Shown here in pieces: positions 1-9,671 of a DNA stretch of 64,000 bases. A program made the translations under genes and the position numbers. The first letter of the stretch is position 1. Each line of letters opens with the position of its first letter. Below the pieces are notes generated by a model, which ran no database searches, was not told where the DNA came from, and was given only the letters and a program-made list of their open reading frames with translations. Origin of the DNA: Leucogyrophana mollusca (taxonomy: Eukaryota > Basidiomycota > Agaricomycetes > Boletales); assembly GCA_021014945.1 (NCBI GenBank), contig MU266428.1, positions 1 through 64,000 of the forward strand. The letters run 5' to 3'.

Positions 1-95
1 CGAGCGAGTATGTGAGGCTAAAAGATGTAAGATTGGTGCAGTCAGATCGAGAGACTGAGAAATGGTGGGGTGCAAGCTGTCACAAGGGAGCAGGA

Positions 96-116
96 TAGTG
101 TACGGTGAAAAACTCA
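96..116 (+). repeat. Left terminal inverted repeat of the hAT-like element
   Basis: This 21-bp repeat is the exact reverse complement of 1254-1274. The match stops at the next base inward. The 8 bp just outside (88-95, gagcagga) are the left target duplication. Confidence 0.93.
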
Positions 117-1253
117 GTAGTTTTCGACAAGGTATGTTTTCGACACGTTAAAAACATGTTAAATACGTCGAAAACTCAGACCCCAGAAAATGGGCTGTCG
201 AAAACCGTTGAGAACTGTCGAAAACTCGCGAACTGTTGGTAAGTGCTCCCAAGCACCACTAACAAGTCTTTGTGCTCTCCCAAGTCATCTCCCCGATAGT
301 GTATCTATAGGAAAAGACCTGTATCAGTCCAGTGGATTTGCTCCCAACCTCGAAAAGTCGAGGAATATGGGAGCCGAGAATCCGCATTAAATCAAGTTCT
401 CGAGGTGGCCTTTGCACCACGAAGCAGAAAGGATGGGAACTGCCCCTTTGCTTTTGCCAACCAGGCTTGGTTGCAGTCATCGATGTCCTCGAGGAGATTC
501 TTAACAATTTTCTGAAATCTATCATCCTTCAAAAGTGGATGGTGATCTCACGAAGGCTACTCTTCATCATTATGAAACTGGTGAGTATTATCAAAGAGTG
601 AATAGGACTCGAAGTGTGTTTAGCATGTTCGAATAAATATCAGCACCCACATGCTGCTTACATACCAGGCCATCACCAAAATCCTCCTCCATGCCAGAAG
701 GCTACTGTGAGGTTCCACGACCTCAAGTTGACAATGTTTGGCAGGGATGCCGAGAGCCAGAAGCAGAAACGGAAGAGGGACTCTGAGGACAATGCGGCCA
801 TGGCAATGAGACTGACGACGGTAATGGCGACCCAAGCGATGCTTGATGCAGATGATGGTTGGTTAGACAAGCCATCTATAGCCAAGATCGACAAAATGGT
901 CAGTTCGTTCAGTGGCCATTCTTTCATTGTTGTGGCGGACGTCGACCTGGAGGCCCAGTACTATGTGATCTGTTATCTCAGGGTGACGGCCCTACCTCGT
1001 CACTGCCCGATATACCTGTGCATCCCTCGATTAACCCATCAACAATTTCAAGTGTAGCCCCAAAGGCTTCTACCAGCTGGTAGTTCATCATCTGGTGCTT
1101 GTAGTAGTCTTCTGGGGTGTTTCCACATTGTATTCTATCGGGAAAACACTGGTTATTGGGTGTGTCAAAAACTCGTCGAAAACTGGTTTAAAACAACGTC
1201 TAAAACACCCCCAACCTACCTCTGAGTTTAAAACCCGTCCAAAACTCGGCCCG

Positions 1254-1274
1254 TGAGTTTTTCACCGTACACTA
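1254..1274 (-). repeat. Right terminal inverted repeat of the hAT-like element
   Basis: This is the exact reverse complement of 96-116. It is followed directly by gagcagga at 1275-1282, the right copy of the 8-bp target duplication. Confidence 0.93.
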
Positions 1275-1282
1275 GAGCAGGA

Positions 1283-1835
1283 ACAGCGAGTGTCGAAGTC
1301 TGTAGTGGCAATAATTCCCACGGATGCAAAGTCTGGCTTCATCAGCCACAATTATGGGGGCCCAGTGACCTAGGTACCCAAGGTAACACCATGGCCGAAG
1401 CACGTCCGATATCTGAAGTAGACAAATGATCACGACGGTCCCGAATTCGGAGGTGTGGTAAGATCGATCTAACAAACCACGCTCATCACACCTTGGGTTG
1501 CGTATATGCCAAAATCGTGGGCTTAGATCCTATCGCCTACTGAGAGGAGGCGATAGAGACATAGAGACAGATACCAACAGATGGGAGCCGATCGCAACGG
1601 GAATGGAATCGCGATCTAAGGACACGCATCTCGGGACCGGGCTTGATGTTAGGCGAGTGTCTGTGCTCACAAATGGCTAATATTGGTTCGAGTCGCCTTC
1701 TCTCCAGCACACTCGTCGAGTTGAGTACTGACAAAATGATTTATATATTTCTGAGACGATACATATACACATGCTTGAATTCATGGATGACACGAAGCCT
1801 GATAGCCCCGGACCAAAGGGTGACACTCGTCTGCG
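1283..1835. other. Intergenic, transposon to hydroxylase 3' end
   Basis: No supported gene was seen here. Short open frames lack family similarity and splice logic. The right part is probably the 3' untranslated region of the minus-strand hydroxylase. Confidence 0.5.
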
Positions 1836-4092
1836 CTATAAGAGTACTTGTCCGAAATATTGCTGTAGACCATCTATTCCCCCCACCAAAGCACCCACGA
1901 CGGCGTCCGGCCTGACTACCACGACTTTTGTCGTTCCCGCCACTACACCATACCACTCGTACGCATGTCCACCTCCGTCGATCAACTGAAAATCAGCACC
2001 TTCGACCGCCTTCACCCCTGATGAGCCTTTTGGATATACCAAAACAGAGCGAATGGTAGTGCTGGGATACTTTTTTAGGGCGGATATGGTCGACCGGGCT
2101 TGCGAAGGACCGTTGGTGAATATGACCACGGTATGGTACCATGGTCTGAAAACATCGAACAGGCTAGTATGCTCTTCCCGAGGACCAAACATCGGCTCTA
2201 AGCCTGGCGAATCCGGTGCACGGTCCCCAGCTTGCAGGGTCCCTGCGCTTAGATACACGTATGGATTCGCGCCAGCTGTCTGTGCACCAAACTCGTCAAC
2301 CACGATTCGACTGCCCCTGTAGTTGACACCGAGCATGAAGTATTCTTGGCCCCGCTCAAATGCTTTGCCTGTGGTTGCTCGGTCCGCCTCCACAGATTTG
2401 TCGAGCAAGTGGGTCGTCAACTTCAGCATCTCGGCGATGACGGGGATGCGCTCCTCGTTGTACGTTTCAAGGAGCGACGGAGGTGAAAGTCCCTTCATAA
2501 CAAGAGCAAGTTTCCAGCTTAGGTTGAACTGGGATGAAATAGGATGGTGAGATCGAGCGCAAACAGAAATGAAACGCTTACAGCGTCTTGTACACTCGAG
2601 TTCCCGCCCTAGTTATTGGGGATGAGGCCAGGTCGCGAGGTCTGTCATTGGCTTTTGAGCTCACCTGACCGCCCGTCGGACTATGCACACTGGAACAATT
2701 GCATTAGAAATTTTCAGCCAAGCGAAGACCCTTCACTTACTGTGCTGCATCTGGGAGGGAGAGGGGATGTCAGCAAAGAGCACAGTGTATACGTATTGGC
2801 GACGAGCCTCCCACGATGAAAACCCTTCCTTCTCCAAATTTGTTAGCCATTCGAACATTTGGTCTTCAGAGAATTCGGTCACAACACATCCGATAATTGA
2901 AGACATTTAACTCACCTGAACTCAGACACCCAATAAACTTCTTCAATAATCAGGTCTTTCCTCTCGATTACAGAGTATAAGAATTCTAGGAGGGCATCGT
3001 GGTCTGCCGCAAGTTTTTTCATGTCTATTCCTCGGGCATTGGCAAACAACACAAAACCGTTCTTGCCCAGATCCGGTGTAGCGCGGAAGGCAACACTGCG
3101 AGTACCACTTAAAATGGGAAGTGTAAGATGAACATCATTCGACATACAATTTGGTGGACATAGTTCCCCACATATGCCAGTGCTGAAAATACCAGGTCAG
3201 TTCAAGCGATACTTGATAGGCAGGCGCCAGATTCTTACCTGGTCATCGAGACCCTTGATTCGAAAATCGCCCACGAGCATGTCGTCCTCCTGCCGCGTTT
3301 CGCCTTGGAATGTGACCCCAAGATGTTTTCGTACGACCCCTAGAGTTTCATTATTAGCCCCTCGGATGCCGCAGACAATGGACAGATGCACCTCTGGCTC
3401 CGTCCGCACCAATTACCCAGTCATACCTTTCCAATTTTTCGGTTCTGTGCCCCCCTTGTGTTTTCGCCAGGCGTACCTCGACGTGTCCAGCGTGTTGCTC
3501 TAGGGACAGCACCTCCGCACCCAACTCGACAAGGCAAGAATATTTAGCCAGCTGTTCGCGCAGGTAGCCCTCCACAATATCTTGCCCAAGCGCTAGGTAA
3601 TTGATCTAATTGGACCGCAAGAGGGTAGATTTTGGTTTTGACACAGGAAGACGCTCTTACTGACATATGGGCAGGATGGTGTCGGATCTGAGGCGGGACC
3701 CATCATGGGGAGCGTCTCTAACGGCTGGACCCCACCCGGATGGTAGGTTTGCACCAGTGGAAGCAAGGTTGCGTGCTTCTCAATCTCTGGAACCTCCAGG
3801 AAGTGATATAACTCAAGCGTGCGAGGCTGAGGGTAGAACGGAGGCTGAGAATGAAGCAGCTTGATGTGTTGGGAGCGGCTTACTGCTATCCCTGCTCCCC
3901 GCTGGCCTTTGCGGTGCTCAAGATTCCTTTCGACGACACGCACGGGTATTCCATTTTTGGCCAACGTAAGAGCCGCTACGAGACCTGAAAGTCCCGCACC
4001 AACCTACAGCCAGAAGGGTTGAGTCGAGACTGTAGTCATGCCTGTGACATACTCACAACAAGGACCGGTGCTAGAATTGGCGAGTCGGACAT
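1836..4092 (-). CDS. FAD-dependent aromatic-ring hydroxylase (phenol 2-monooxygenase-like)
   Basis: Predicted flavin monooxygenase of the PHBH/phenol hydroxylase family, which uses NAD(P)H and O2 to hydroxylate aromatic substrates. The first exon starts MSDSPILAPVLVV. After an intron comes VGAGLSGLVAALTLAKNG, the GxGxxG dinucleotide fold ending in VVE. The second FAD motif, WVIGADGARG, lies near 3360-3390. The third, GDAAHVHSPTGGQ, is split over three exons (2808 and up, 2741-2750, 2665-2689). The last exon carries a C-terminal thioredoxin-like domain typical of phenol hydroxylases, ending GQVLL. The start was chosen because it leads straight into the FAD fold. Two splice oddities, a GC-AG intron and a 10-nt exon, fall in the GDAAH motif and are listed separately. 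Substrate is unknown. No biosynthetic cluster surrounds it. Confidence 0.88.
2741..2750 (-). other. 10-nt microexon in the hydroxylase gene
   Basis: Only ten bases (atgcagcaca) lie between an acceptor cag at 2751-2753 and a donor gtaagt at 2735-2740. They supply the middle of the FAD-binding GDAAH motif: the exon finishes the Asp codon, codes Ala-Ala and gives two bases of His. The next exon (2665-2689) is only 25 nt. Confidence 0.75.
2751..2807 (-). other. Probable GC-AG intron in the hydroxylase gene
   Basis: To join VFIVG to DAAH in frame, the upstream exon must end at 2808 and the intron must begin GCTCGT, not GT. It ends tcccag, with a good CTGAC branch-like site about 20 bases before. 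The one nearby GT gives the wrong frame. It is 57 nt long, normal for this genome. Confidence 0.6.
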
Positions 4093-4774
4093 ACCGGACA
4101 CCCTAATGATTTGCAGAGGTTGACAGGACGCTGGGTTGGGTGACCTTCACATCGGAATAATACTTGCTTATATCGAGGTCGAAAATGATGCTACGTACTT
4201 GAAAATAACACGCAGAGAGTCCCAGGATGTAAGCCTTATCTCACGGGATGCAGCAGGTGGGACTACACATCGTAGATCGGGCATCGCACAAAGCATCGGC
4301 ACCTATATGTTGATGGGTACCTTTTGAGGTTTGCACACGTTTATGATAGTCGAACGCACATGGCGAACGGCGAACGATTGGGCGGAATCGAATGTTTAGT
4401 TCGCAGCTAGATTGAGGTAACACCATCCATTAAGGTCCGAATTCTATAGATCCTTGATTACGAGTCCACTGTGAATACAACGACCGATCAGCAAGGAACC
4501 ATGCGAAGGAATGCTGAACGATGCGGGGTACAAAAGAATGCCGAAAGTAAGCAGTGTATTAAGGTAAAATGGTCCGACCGGAGGGGGGTGTGCCAAGGAT
4601 GCCCCGGACGCACAGATGGTTAGATAGGGGACGTCGTAGCTGTTGCGAGATAATGGACATCGATGGAATATGAAAAGCAACAAGGCGTAAAATGTTCGAA
4701 TAAGAGTGTAGCTAGGTGGGCGTCAGCGGGGTAGGATAAGGTTGGGGTATATGCAAGCATACCACGGGAAGCAA
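4093..4774. other. Intergenic, hydroxylase promoter and Zds1 3' flank
   Basis: The right end is downstream of the minus-strand Zds1-like gene and the left end is the upstream region of the hydroxylase. No coding sequence with splice or family support was seen. Confidence 0.5.
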
Positions 4775-7551
4775 TTACTTTCGCCGCTGCTGCTGCCAAA
4801 GTGCTAGTGGCACGTCTTCCTCTTCGCCCCGAGGGGTTCCCGAAGAAATGCTTGTTCTTGGTCTTCCGTTTGGCGTCGTCATGACTGCGTGCACACTCGT
4901 AACTTTTCTCGCTTTACCATCGCCTGAGATGGGCGGGGAGGGACCTGCGGTTGCTGACAGCGAGCGCGTTGGGGTTCGAGAAGCTTGGACACGATTTGGG
5001 ACTGCAGTAGCGGGAGAGTATCGGTTATGATTCTGTGCAGGTGGTGATCTAGAGCGATGCGGTGGCCTTGCGTGCGCTTGTTGAGAACCAGGCGGTGGCG
5101 GTGAAGGCGAGTTTTGGGTTCGCGGTATAGGCGCAGTCGATGGAGCAGTCGACGGAGGCCATGAGACCTGATCAACAGAAGCGGGAGGCATGGCACCGGG
5201 GGGTAGCTGCTTAGAGTCGGCAGCACCTGATCCTGGGTACCCGGAATACTTGTGATTGCTTGGCTGTGGCTGGGCGACCGCAGGGATGCCTTGAACTGGC
5301 GGGCTAGGCTGCCGCTGCATGCGCGGCGGGCCGCCACCCTGAGGTGTGGATGAAGTGGCGCCATACCCGTACCCTGGGCCGTTGTACTCCTGCTCCATGA
5401 CCCTGTGCTGCATTTCGTACTGTGGTCCCTTCACGGGCATCTCTGCAGCCCTCCGCCCCCCCTGAGATCCCGAAGGAGTTTTCGTCAAAGTTCCGCGTCG
5501 AGGGGATTCCTTTTTATGTTGCTCTTTCTCCTTCTCCTTCTCCCTTTCCCTCTCCCTCTCCTTCTCTCTTTCCCTGTCCCTCTCGACGCGCTCCTCTTCG
5601 GCTCGCTGTTGTTCCTCTGTCTCCTTCTGCTCATCTTCGACCTGTTCGCTCTCTGGAGCAGGTGAGGATGGTGAACTGGGGTTCGCGCCTTGTGCTTGGC
5701 TGGGCGGAGGGGTCGTAGGACTCTGCGTCTTGTTGATGACGCCCAAGTACCAAAACATCAGGTTGCTAATAAGAACCTGTTCATAAAGCGGCCGCCGAGG
5801 ATTTGCGAGCTTGATATGACTCAGCCTATATATGGCTCGTTCCACGTGAATTGGGTATCGAGCATACGATCCCTGCGTTCCAGGTATTTGGGGGGAGGGT
5901 GAGGGGACATACGATTTGGATGGACCAAGCATATCCGCCGCAGTCTCTCGCCCCGACTTACCATACCCCGGTGACTGCGAAGCCTGATCGTCGCGCTTTT
6001 TCTTTCCAGGCAGCCATCCGAAAAATCCACTTTCCTTTTCCTTCTCAGCCCGCTGTGAATCCTTCTCGCGTTCCTTCCCGTTCTTCTTAGCGCTACCACC
6101 ACTGCTGCCCCATTTAAAGAGACCTTTCTTATCTTTCTCTTTCTTATGCACCGGACTCGGTGACTTGGAAGGAAAAGGGGGTGCTTCGCCCGAGGTGGAT
6201 GCGACAGCTGTCTCCTCGGTTGATGGAGCCAACGTCGAAGCATCTGGAGAAGGAGTACGTGAGGAGTCCTCCGCGGGGGGACTGATTGTGAGTCGCTGAG
6301 GCTGGGGGTGATGCAGGATGGGAGCAGCAGAGGTAAAGGTGGGTTGGGGTTCTGCAACAGTGTCCAAAGGCTTGGAAGGTGACGGCTGGTCGTCAGGCGG
6401 AGAAAGTGATAGAACGGGAGGCTTTGGTGTTATCGCAGACGGAGATTGTCGCGAAGCTTCCTCTTCCGGCTCTTCTCGGGCGTAGGAGTCATATATGGAG
6501 GTTTCTTCGCTGTAAGACTCGGGCCTAGGCGTAGAGTGTCCGTCACTAGTCATGCTCTCGTTCGAGAACGCACGAGGGCGTTTCAGCGGTTCGGACCCAT
6601 CACCGTGATCGCTCGAGGACATATGGTCATTGGAGGATAAATCACTTGAAGTTCGAGGTTCCGCCACTGTAGCACCCCGAGGTCTCCTGCCTGCACCAAA
6701 TCGATGTCCTCCCCCATCACCCGGCAGACTAGGTTTCCGAATTTTAGTTCGAGCTGCACGACGAAGAATTTGACCTGGAGGTGGAACTATAATCGGGGCA
6801 TCGGCCTCGTCTGGCATGTCCGGCATGTTATCCATTTTATCAATGACTGAGTGTGCAAGTTATCGTTTAGTCCCGGGAAACAAAACACTCTCAAAAGCCT
6901 ACCTGACGGTGAAACATTAAGGCTTAGACTTCGCCGCAGCACGTTTCTAAGTTTCGAAGGGTCGTCACTCGTAGAAGCCTCTTCTGCGAGTTGTTCTAGT
7001 CTTTGAAGATCACTGATGGTCAGCTGTGGCCCTGCGTTGGTGAGCAGGGTGCGATTCCTGCGCAAAGGAACAACCTTCTCCTCTTCAACGTCATCATTTT
7101 CCGAAGGCTTGTACTGCCTGCTTAGCATGGACCGTTTCCGCCCCAAGCCGGCAGAGGAGGGGCCCAGTGAACTTGATCGGGTGGGCACGTTTACGCCATC
7201 TGGCGGCGGGCCCCGAGCATGTTCCTTGAGAAAGGCGCGAAACTCGGCAGGGGCGATCTCTGGATGAAGGCTAGCTGGAACCCAGAAAAGATGAAAGGGA
7301 TCATCAGAATTTGAGGCTCTCTCTTCAGAACTTGAGCTGTCCTCGTGAGAGCTACTTCCAGAGTCTCCATCCACAAGCTGCTGAGTGGCGCCAGTAGACC
7401 AATAGCCCGCGGTTGGCGACGTTGGCGACGATGGATTTGGCAGATCGGGATCTAGAATGAGAGCCCCTGGACCACCCTGGGTTGTTGACCGCCGCCTGAT
7501 ATCCCGCAGAGCCTCCACTTCCCGCTGAATCTCCAGCTGCGAAGGCTGCAT
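4775..7551 (-). CDS. Zds1-like PP2A (Cdc55) regulator
   Basis: Two exons (6903-7551 and 4775-6846) separated by a 56-nt intron give 906 residues. The N-terminal part holds the conserved Zds1 block DPFHLFWVPASLHPEIAPAE followed by FRAFLKEHA. Near residues 545-595 lies the Zds C-terminal motif, with IHVERAIYRLSHIKLANPRR followed by PLYEQVLISNLMFWYLGVIN. In yeast this motif binds the PP2A subunit Cdc55 and controls mitotic entry and exit and polarity. The rest is low-complexity Ser/Pro-rich sequence with a Lys/Glu/Arg stretch, probably disordered. The family call is firm; a role in this fungus is inferred from yeast. The start is the first Met before the conserved N-terminal block, and a short upstream exon cannot be excluded. 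Confidence 0.9.
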
Positions 7552-8149
7552 GCCTGGGAGAAGAGACCGTCAACAAACGGAAAATAGCGAATAATGTCGA
7601 CACAAAATCCTGCGACCGTTGTCGTGGCTTATACGTGGTGATTGTGGCCAAAAGACAAGACTGACTGACGCTGTAAGCTTGGCTATACAGCCAAAGGAAG
7701 TTCCCCTCAAGCACCAACTGAAGCACTTTGCACTCAACCCGCGCGGCAACTGCGGCACGACTGAGTTGGAATTTGCGGCAAACCTGCCAGCGCGGAGAGA
7801 TTGACCCTATAGACGCACAAACAAAAATACAGCAGGACTTCTAAAAACTACAACCTGTGTGCCTAGCTACTGTGGGACAGACACGCTACAGATGCGGCTC
7901 CGTGGGCAGGAGAGCCAACGCCGAACTTGTGGCACGTCAGGTCATCAAGAGGTTCGATACATCGGGACCGTGCCTGATAGGCTCAACGACACTGGAACCG
8001 TGCAAGATTCATAAATCACGATGACAGCAGTCGGGCCGTCAGGTGCGCATAGCGGCATACGCCAGGGGCGATCATATCCGAAGGCTTGACTTGCTTGACT
8101 CAGAGCCAATAGCGCCAGACACACGACCAAACCGGCCAAATTCGTTTGT
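7552..8149. other. Intergenic, Zds1 promoter and mzt1 3' flank
   Basis: Between two minus-strand genes. No supported gene was seen; the open frames here are short and unmatched. Confidence 0.5.
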
Positions 8150-8490
8150 TCAACGGCCAGCAGTGGCAGCACCACGTCCGTCGGACGACTGCGCCTTTAG
8201 GACAGATGCCTCTCTACGCAGCTCCTGTATAACAGCCTAAATGAATGCGTTAGATGAGGGATGAACACCATACCCGAAGAACTTACGGCTAGGGCTTCTG
8301 GGTTGACACCACTTTCAATCATTCCGACGCAAGTGGCGAGCGTTTCCTTATCAAGCTGCGTGTTCAAGAGCTGTGATATGTCGTACAGAGCTTCTACGGG
8401 GTCAGCTAGAAGGATTGGAGGCATTGGCTTTAACATACTGTCCAATGTCTGTTGTGCAGACGTTATTCGGTTTGCCTCTCGAGAGGACAT
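8150..8490 (-). CDS. mzt1: Mitotic-spindle organizing protein 1 (MOZART1)
   Basis: Exons 8287-8490 and 8150-8236 with a 50-nt intron (donor gtaagt, acceptor tag) encode 96 residues. The core reads ALYDISQLLNTQLDKETLA, then CVGMIESGVNPEALA, and continues across the intron as AVIQELRREASVLKA. This matches the whole MOZART1 domain (LNTGLD, GVNPEALA and VIKELR in relatives). MOZART1 binds the N-termini of gamma-tubulin complex proteins and is needed to recruit gamma-tubulin complexes to microtubule-organizing centres. The start at 8490 (MSSREANR) was chosen because it sits just before the domain; an in-frame Met farther upstream would add a weakly conserved stretch. The gene is easy to miss because neither exon alone spans the domain. 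It is head-to-head with the TMA16 gene. Confidence 0.92.
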
Positions 8491-8828
8491 TGTAATACTT
8501 GTATGGGGAAGAGAGTACGGGTTGCCTGCTACCAAAGGAAGTGATTCTGTAAGAGTACGTAGGGCGGCGCGCACAATCAAAAACTCACAGCTATCGGCCA
8601 AAGGACATGTGTCTGTGACCGAGAAACGAAAGCCAGGAACCAGAGTTTCAACAGGGTTTCAACTTTGGGCAGTCTGAGGGCTCTTGCGATCCTTGTTCCC
8701 ACGGTACCTATCTTGACATACCGAAAAGGGAAGCCACTGATTTCGAAACCTTCTTCTTCCGTTGGTGTCTGGCAAGACTGTCCAAGACATTTATCTAGCG
8801 TTGTCGGCGTCAAGTTCTTCCACTCGAG
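8491..8828. promoter_or_regulatory. Divergent promoter region of mzt1 and TMA16
   Basis: 338 bp separate the two start codons of head-to-head genes. No TATA box is obvious and no other gene was seen. Confidence 0.55.
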
Positions 8829-9582
8829 ATGGCGCCCACGAAAACAGGGAAAACAGATGCCAAGCCGAAGAAAGAAAAGGTGTTCCACCCTGACTCTCGC
8901 AAGGCCAGTCAGTTAGGTCGGACTCATCTACGGAAAGGAAAAATGGCAGACGCAGCGTCAAAGCGGGTGAAAAAACATGCAGCACAAGGTCTGCTAGCCT
9001 CGTAAACCTACTGACCGTGGATGTCTGATTGAGACTTAGCCGATGTGTATGGATTTTTCTATCATGCAATCCCTCCCGAGGGTGTCCTGTCCCTTGATGA
9101 ACTTCATGCGGTAATAAGAGAGGTCTGGATGACCAGACACGACGAAGAGCTAGAGCATGAGAGGGCTGTTAGGCGAAAAGGTCGGCCAAAAAGCACGAAG
9201 GAAATGAAATTGGAAGAAATCAAGCTTCGGGAGGCGGAGGAATACCGGACTGGCATGGGTATGGGTGCTTCATTCGCACTGGACAACTTTCTGACATCGG
9301 ATTGCAGAGGTTCCTGATCTCACTCATGGGCCCACCGTTGATCTTTTTCGGAGATGGGATCAAAAAGAAGTGGCTTTCGTCCATCTACTTCGGTTTATAC
9401 GGGTTTCAAGCGCAGACCCCACCACTGCCTTAGTTTCAAAACCAGGAACTCATCACAGTCTCCTGGAAGGAAGTGGACCACCACAAGATCATTTGATGAA
9501 CATAGTCGAGGACGATTCACTGTTATCGGAGCCTCCATCTCGTTTTGCGAGCACTATTACCGCTATGGATGGACCTATCTAG
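8829..9582 (+). CDS. tma16: TMA16-like ribosome-biogenesis factor
   Basis: Three exons (8829-8988, 9040-9258, 9308-9582) encode 217 residues. The N-terminus (MAPTKTGKTDAKPKKEKVFH, then PDSRKASQLGRTHLRK) has the basic HP-SRKA-QL pattern of the TMA16 family. After the first intron comes DVYGFFYHAIPPEGVLSLDE followed by LHAVIREVWMTRHDEELEHE, then a charged helix, and EVPDLTHGPTVDLFRRWDQK in exon 3. All junctions keep frame. In yeast, Tma16 associates with 60S pre-ribosomes. The C-terminus ends 89 bp before the convergent kinase gene. Confidence 0.88.
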
Positions 9583-9671
9583 CGATGAATTCAGAGGGTA
9601 CACATCTTCATGCTCGTACAGGGGAGCATCGTATGTACAATCTAAGATACTTGAAATCATTGCCAAAATAT

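Larger units (their letters stand above)
96..1274. mobile_element. Non-autonomous hAT-like DNA transposon, 1179 bp
   Basis: The ends are perfect 21-bp inverted repeats (96-116 and 1254-1274), beginning TAGTGTACGG. They are flanked by the same octamer, gagcagga, at 88-95 and 1275-1282. An 8-bp target duplication with short terminal inverted repeats is the usual signature of hAT-superfamily insertion. Six copies of the octamer GTCGAAAA or its complement lie near the ends (121-128, 137-144, 167-174, 197-204, 217-224, 1175-1182), like the subterminal transposase-binding repeats of hAT elements. The longest internal frame (614-1057, 147 codons) matches no transposase I recognise. The copy is therefore probably non-autonomous and moved by an enzyme encoded elsewhere. 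Intact repeats and an intact duplication suggest a fairly recent insertion. The superfamily assignment is inference. Confidence 0.85.

Noticed and set aside
614..1057. 147-codon frame inside the transposon as a transposase
   Set aside because: It has no hAT dimerisation or catalytic pattern that I can see and starts inside the element without supporting signals.
1670..1700. tRNA-like T-arm, ggttcgagtcg, near 1685
   Set aside because: No matching acceptor stem, anticodon arm or D-arm could be formed around it.
1836..9582. A secondary-metabolite cluster around the FAD hydroxylase
   Set aside because: Neighbours are housekeeping genes; no synthase, P450 or transporter lies near.
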